Below, piece after piece: positions 60,630 to 64,000 of a stretch of DNA of 64,000 bases. Position numbers and translations under genes: made by a program. The stretch comes from Azospirillum sp. RU38E (GTDB taxonomy: Bacteria > Pseudomonadota > Alphaproteobacteria > Azospirillales > Azospirillaceae). The notes beneath the pieces were generated by a model, which ran no database searches, was not told the DNA's origin, and saw only the letters and a list, made by a program, of their open reading frames with translations. Positions within the stretch are counted from its first letter, which is position 1. Every line of letters starts with the position of its first letter. The stretch is taken from the NCBI RefSeq assembly GCF_900188385.1, contig NZ_FZOI01000021.1, positions 1 to 64,000 on the forward strand, in the 5' to 3' direction.

Positions 60630-60842
60630 TCAGGCAAGGGCAATGAAAAGGTTGCTCAATCCGGTGGCGACCGCAAGGATGATCCACGCTTCCACCGGCA
60701 CAGCCCGGAAATCTTCGTAAAGATCCCGGAACATGCCGCCAGTTGCACCCCCGGCGTGACGGGTGAAGAACCCGGCCGTGCCATAAGTGAAGCTGTCGGT
60801 CTGCCGATCCTTGGCGGCGCTGTCCAGTGTGAAGTCGGTCAT
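60630..60842 (-). CDS. Small membrane protein leading the psp operon
   Basis: A 70-residue protein: a polar N-terminus (DFTLDSAAKDRQTDSFTYGT), GGMFRDLYEDF, and one C-terminal helix (AWIILAVATGLSNLFIAL). I do not recognise a named family. It is the first gene after the sigma-54 promoter, with AAGGGGACGC-type spacing upstream, so it is a psp operon member, possibly an extra anchor or sensor for PspA. Confidence 0.7.
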   Translation of the reverse strand: MTDFTLDSAAKDRQTDSFTYGTAGFFTRHAGGATGGMFRDLYEDFRAVPVEAWIILAVATGLSNLFIALA

Positions 60843-60893
60843 TTTTGCGTCCCCTTCGCGTCTTTGAGTGTCCCCGGTGTCCGAGACAGTATC

Positions 60894-60909
60894 AGCAAAG
60901 GGCGTGCCA
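60894..60909 (-). promoter_or_regulatory. Sigma-54 promoter of the psp operon
   Basis: On the minus strand: TGGCACG-CCCT-TTGCT, an almost perfect -24/-12 element, 50 bp upstream of the first psp gene. PspF, encoded divergently, is the expected activator, binding in 60910-61100. Confidence 0.88.
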
Positions 60910-61101
60910 AGTGAGATCATCGCCCCTATTATCATTTAAAATCAATTGGTTATAGATTTTTGCCCGTAACCACCCCTTTCGGTCGGTTGGTCAAATTTCA
61001 AATTCGTGGCGATTTAAACCACTCTCTCGCCAAATGCGCCATTTCGCGATTATAGTGGCGATCATCACCATCCCGCCGCCCTGCCAACGGACGCGCCGCC
61101 C

Positions 61102-62256
61102 ATGTCACCGAACATCAATCCGCCTTCCCTGATCGGTCAGGCCCCGTCTTTTCTGGGGTTGATGGAACATGTCTCCCAGGCAGCGCCGCTGAATCGGCCC
61201 ACCCTGGTGATCGGGGAGCGCGGGACGGGCAAGGAACTGATCGCCGCCCGCCTGCATTACCTGTCGCCGCGCTGGGACAAGCCATTTGTGAAGCTGAACT
61301 GCGCGGCGCTGTCGGAGACGCTGCTGGAAACCGAACTGTTCGGGCATGAGGCGGGATCGTTCACCGGGGCCGCCAAGCGCCATGTCGGCCGGTTCGAGCT
61401 GGCCGATGGCGGCACCCTGTTTCTGGATGAGATCGCCACCGCCACCCTGCGGGTGCAGGAAAAGATCCTGCGCGTCATTGAGTATGGGGAGTTCGAGCGG
61501 GTGGGCGGCACCGTTACCATCAATATCGATGTCCGCGTGGTGGGGGCGACCAATGCCGATCTGCCGCGCCTGGCCGATCAGGGCAAGTTCCGCGCCGACC
61601 TGCTGGACCGGCTCTGTTTTGACGTGGTGACCATTCCGCCCCTGCGCGCCCGGCCGGAGGATATCCGCATTCTGGCCGACCATTTCGGCATTGCCATGGC
61701 CAAGGAACTGGGCCGCCCTTATTTTGGCGGCTTCACCCCGGATGCCATGGAGCAATTGCTGGCCTATGACTGGCCGGGCAATGTGCGTGAACTGAAGAAC
61801 GTGGTGGAACGCGCCGTCTATCGCACCGCCGATCCGGAACTGCCCATCACCGAGGTGCAGTTTGACCCGTTCGAATCCCCCTGGCGGCCCAAGCAGATGG
61901 CGATCTATGCCGATGCGCCGGTGATGGCCCATGTGGCCCATCACAGCCCGGCACCGGCCCCGCCGGCGCCCCCGCCGCCCCCCTCTTCTGCCAACGGGAA
62001 TGCGGCCCCGCCGTCCGCCGTCCCCGGCTGGCCGGGGGAGGGCGGGCCGTGCGATTTCCTCAACCTCGTCTCCGATTTTGAAAAGGCCCTGCTGCGCGCA
62101 GCGCTGGAGCGCAACCAGTTCCACCAGAAGCGGGCGGCCAGCGATCTGGGCCTGAACTATCACCAGTTTCGCGGCTATCTGCGCAAATATGGCCTGCTGG
62201 AAAAGCGCCACGGTCCCCGCAATGGGGAAGAGATGGAGGAGGGGGAAGAGGGCTAA
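61102..62256 (+). CDS. pspF: Sigma-54-dependent activator PspF
   Basis: A 384-residue enhancer-binding protein with only the AAA+ domain (residues ~5-245) and a C-terminal Fis-type HTH, lacking a receiver or sensor domain, as PspF does. Walker A is GERGTGKEL, Walker B LFLDEIATA, and the sigma-54 contact loop reads GSFTGA in place of GAFTGA. The Arg-finger region LDRLCFDVVTIPPLRARPEDI is intact. A Pro/Ala-rich linker (about 275-305) precedes the HTH (KRAASDLGLNYHQFRGYLRK). Confidence 0.93.
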   Translation: MSPNINPPSLIGQAPSFLGLMEHVSQAAPLNRPTLVIGERGTGKELIAARLHYLSPRWDKPFVKLNCAALSETLLETELFGHEAGSFTGAAKRHVGRFELADGGTLFLDEIATATLRVQEKILRVIEYGEFERVGGTVTINIDVRVVGATNADLPRLADQGKFRADLLDRLCFDVVTIPPLRARPEDIRILADHFGIAMAKELGRPYFGGFTPDAMEQLLAYDWPGNVRELKNVVERAVYRTADPELPITEVQFDPFESPWRPKQMAIYADAPVMAHVAHHSPAPAPPAPPPPPSSANGNAAPPSAVPGWPGEGGPCDFLNLVSDFEKALLRAALERNQFHQKRAASDLGLNYHQFRGYLRKYGLLEKRHGPRNGEEMEEGEEG

Positions 62257-62292
62257 CCCCTTCCCTGCGTCGCCGGGCCGCAGCCGTTCAAG

Positions 62293-62308
62293 TGAGAGTG
62301 ACTTGCGT
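62293..62308. promoter_or_regulatory. Putative Fur-type box upstream of feoAB
   Basis: TGAGAGTGACTTGCGT resembles the alphaproteobacterial Fur/Mur box (TGAGAATGACTCGC) with about two mismatches, about 50 bp before feoA. Iron repression of feoAB is expected; direct evidence is lacking. Confidence 0.45.
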
Positions 62309-62354
62309 TCGTGTCCGGGCTGGCCTATGCCGCTTGATGAACGGAGGTTCGTCC

Positions 62355-62588
62355 ATGAAGCTATCCACCCTGCGCCGGGGCCAACAGGCCCGCATCCACC
62401 AGATCAACGCATCCGACAGCCTGACCCGCAAGCTGCTGGAGATGGGGCTGGAGGAAGGCATGGATGTGACCTTGCTGCATGAAGGCCCGATCGCGCGCGA
62501 CCCCATCGCCATCCGCATTGCCGGCGACCGGGTGATCGCGCTGCGCCGCCGCGACGCCGACGCCATCCATCTGTCCCCCCTTTCCTGA
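62355..62588 (+). CDS. feoA: Ferrous iron transport protein A
   Basis: A 77-residue SH3-like cytoplasmic protein needed with FeoB for Fe(II) uptake. STLRRGQQARIHQINA, RKLLEMGLEEGMDV and GDRVIALRRRDADAIHL match FeoA. GGAGG lies upstream of ATG 62355. feoB follows 7 bp later. Confidence 0.92.
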   Translation: MKLSTLRRGQQARIHQINASDSLTRKLLEMGLEEGMDVTLLHEGPIARDPIAIRIAGDRVIALRRRDADAIHLSPLS

Positions 62589-62595
62589 CGTCATC

Positions 62596-64000
62596 ATGGC
62601 CAAACAACCGCTGATCGCCATTGCCGGGATGCCGAATTCCGGCAAATCGGCCCTGTTCAACCGGTTGACCGGCAGCCGCCAGAAGGTGGCCAATTATGCC
62701 GGGGTGACGGTGGAGCGCAAGGAAGGCGCCTTCACCACGCCCGCCGGCCATGCCTGCCGCCTGCTGGACCTGCCGGGCGCCTATTCGCTGCGCGCCCGCA
62801 GCCCGGACGAGGCGGTGACGCGCGATGCGCTGCTGGGAAGGCTGGCCGATATTGAACGGCCGGATTTCCTGATCTGCGTGGCCGATGCCACCAACCTGAA
62901 ACTGCATCTGCGCTTCACGCTGGAAGCCAAGGCACTGGGCGTGCCGATGGTGCTGGCGTTGAACATGTTCGACATTGCCGACCGCCGGAAATTCAGCATC
63001 GACGCCGCCGAACTGTCCCGCCTGCTGGGCATCCCGGTGGTGCCGACGGTGGCCGTGCGTGGCGGCAAGGTGGAGGCTTTGCTGGCCGTGGTGGATCAGT
63101 ATCTGGCCAACCCGGTGCCCCACCCTGCCCCCGCCTGGACGGAGCCGACCACGGCAGAACTGCGCGCCCTGAACCGGCAGGCCATGGCGCTGCTGGATCA
63201 GGCGGGCGTCGCCTATGGCGTGCCGCCCGTCACCAGCTATGCCATCGACCGGGTGCTGCTGCACCCGGTGTTCGGGCTGCTGATCCTGATGGGCTTGATG
63301 TTCTTCGTCTTCCAGTCGGTCTTCACCTGGTCGGCCTGGCCGATGGACCAGATTGACGGGGCGGCCAGCGCGCTGGGGGCCTGGCTGGGCAGCCAGTTGC
63401 CGGATGGGCTGTTCCGCAGCTTCATCGTTGACGGGGTGGTGGCCGGCATCGGCTCCGTCATCGTCTTCCTGCCGCAGATCCTGGTGCTGTATTTCTTCAT
63501 CCTGGTGCTGGAAGATAGCGGCTATATGGCGCGTGCCGCCTTTCTGCTGGACCGGCTGATGGGCGGGGTGGGGCTGCATGGCAAAAGCTTCATTCCCCTG
63601 CTGTCCTCCTTCGCCTGCGCCATTCCCGGCGTGATGGCCGCCCGCACCATCGAACATAAACCCGACCGGCTGACCACCATCCTGCTGGCCCCCTTGATGA
63701 CCTGTTCGGCCCGCCTGCCGGTCTATACGCTGCTGATCGCCGCCTTCGTGCCCAACCGCGAGGTGGCCACCGGCATCAATCTGCAGGGGCTGGTGATGTT
63801 CGGGCTTTATATGGCGGCACTGACCACCGGCCTGCTGGTCGCCTTCGTGCTGAAGCGTTTCGTCTATACCGAACAGGTGGACAGCTTCGTCATGGAGCTG
63901 CCCACCTACAAGCTGCCGACGCTGCATAATATTGTTTTCGGCCTGCTGGAACGGGCGCGGATTTTTCTGCGCCGGGCCGGTGGCATCATCTTCACCATCA
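62596..64000 (+). CDS. feoB: Ferrous iron transporter FeoB (5' part, cut by window end)
   Basis: 468 codons are visible before the window ends. The N-terminal G domain has G1 GMPNSGKSALFN, G2 NYAGVTVERKEG, G3 DLPGAYSL and G4 LNMFD (variant of NxxD). The GDI-like region follows to about residue 205. Membrane segments then begin (FGLLILMGLMFFVFQSVF, GSVIVFLPQILVLYFFIL), and the gate motif SFACAIPGVMAARTI (S-x-x-C-A-x-P) contains the conserved Cys. The frame is open to the last base. Confidence 0.94.
   Translation, partial: MAKQPLIAIAGMPNSGKSALFNRLTGSRQKVANYAGVTVERKEGAFTTPAGHACRLLDLPGAYSLRARSPDEAVTRDALLGRLADIERPDFLICVADATNLKLHLRFTLEAKALGVPMVLALNMFDIADRRKFSIDAAELSRLLGIPVVPTVAVRGGKVEALLAVVDQYLANPVPHPAPAWTEPTTAELRALNRQAMALLDQAGVAYGVPPVTSYAIDRVLLHPVFGLLILMGLMFFVFQSVFTWSAWPMDQIDGAASALGAWLGSQLPDGLFRSFIVDGVVAGIGSVIVFLPQILVLYFFILVLEDSGYMARAAFLLDRLMGGVGLHGKSFIPLLSSFACAIPGVMAARTIEHKPDRLTTILLAPLMTCSARLPVYTLLIAAFVPNREVATGINLQGLVMFGLYMAALTTGLLVAFVLKRFVYTEQVDSFVMELPTYKLPTLHNIVFGLLERARIFLRRAGGIIFTI

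Noticed and set aside
62404-63927. 507-codon minus-strand frame opposite feoB
   Set aside because: Shadow of feoB, whose G-domain and membrane motifs are clear.

Overview
The window is high-GC, densely coded alphaproteobacterial chromosome. Marker genes point to Rhodospirillales, probably an Azospirillum/Niveispirillum-like organism: an Irr-type Fur-family regulator, a RegB/RegA (ActS/ActR) redox pair, an RpoE/ChrR-type ECF sigma and anti-sigma pair, SCOT-type ketoacid CoA-transferase, and conserved hypothetical families of that order. This placement is inferred from remembered families; no search was run. No tRNA, rRNA, CRISPR array, transposase or integrase was found.

Layout. 0.2-9.6 kb: metabolic genes (acyl-CoA synthetase, GNAT, PfpI-like protein, EEP phosphatase, Tam methyltransferase, TAXI binding protein, thymidine phosphorylase, PanD, MarC). 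10-12.5 kb: scoAB, then accA. 12.5-13.06 kb: an exact-length 260-bp tandem duplication. Each unit carries a promoter, a terminated ~180-nt RNA on + and, fully antisense to it, a 29-codon ORF with a strong ribosome binding site. 13-17.2 kb: an OmpR-type two-component pair divergent from a DegP-like protease. 17-24.4 kb: DTW-domain enzyme, map, meaB, PilZ protein, Atm1-like ABC exporter, upp, SIMPL protein. 24.4-30.9 kb: regA/regB, a lone ABC ATPase, an IalB-like protein, ECF sigma/ChrR, a Tas-like reductase, thpR. 31-37.6 kb: Lrp regulator, hpd, then hisB-hisH-GNAT-hisA-hisF-hisE-hinT. 37.7-41.8 kb: TerB-like protein, large sensor kinase, irr, small ORF. 41.9-46.2 kb: an S24-type repressor divergent from a five-gene podophage-like structural cassette (portal, Bbp19-like, scaffold-like) without visible capsid, terminase or tail genes. 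46.3-49.8 kb: TPR protein, class III sirtuin, GNAT, MBL hydrolase. 49.9-51.4 kb: an AT-rich island with an RTX protein and an unknown protein. 51.4-58.4 kb: ChaC, DUF2125, GerW/YtfJ-like protein, pheT without an adjacent pheS, chemoreceptor. 58.4-62.3 kb: an enlarged phage-shock operon with three PspB-like proteins, a sigma-54 promoter and divergent pspF. 62.3 kb to the end: feoA and the start of feoB.

Two non-coding themes stand out. One is the tandem antisense RNA/peptide locus. The other is a dispersed family of modular palindromic elements, with six good copies, each built from three tandem GC-rich hairpins whose stems vary with compensating changes while loops and joints stay constant. 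Copies abut stop codons, and one separates hisF from hisE.
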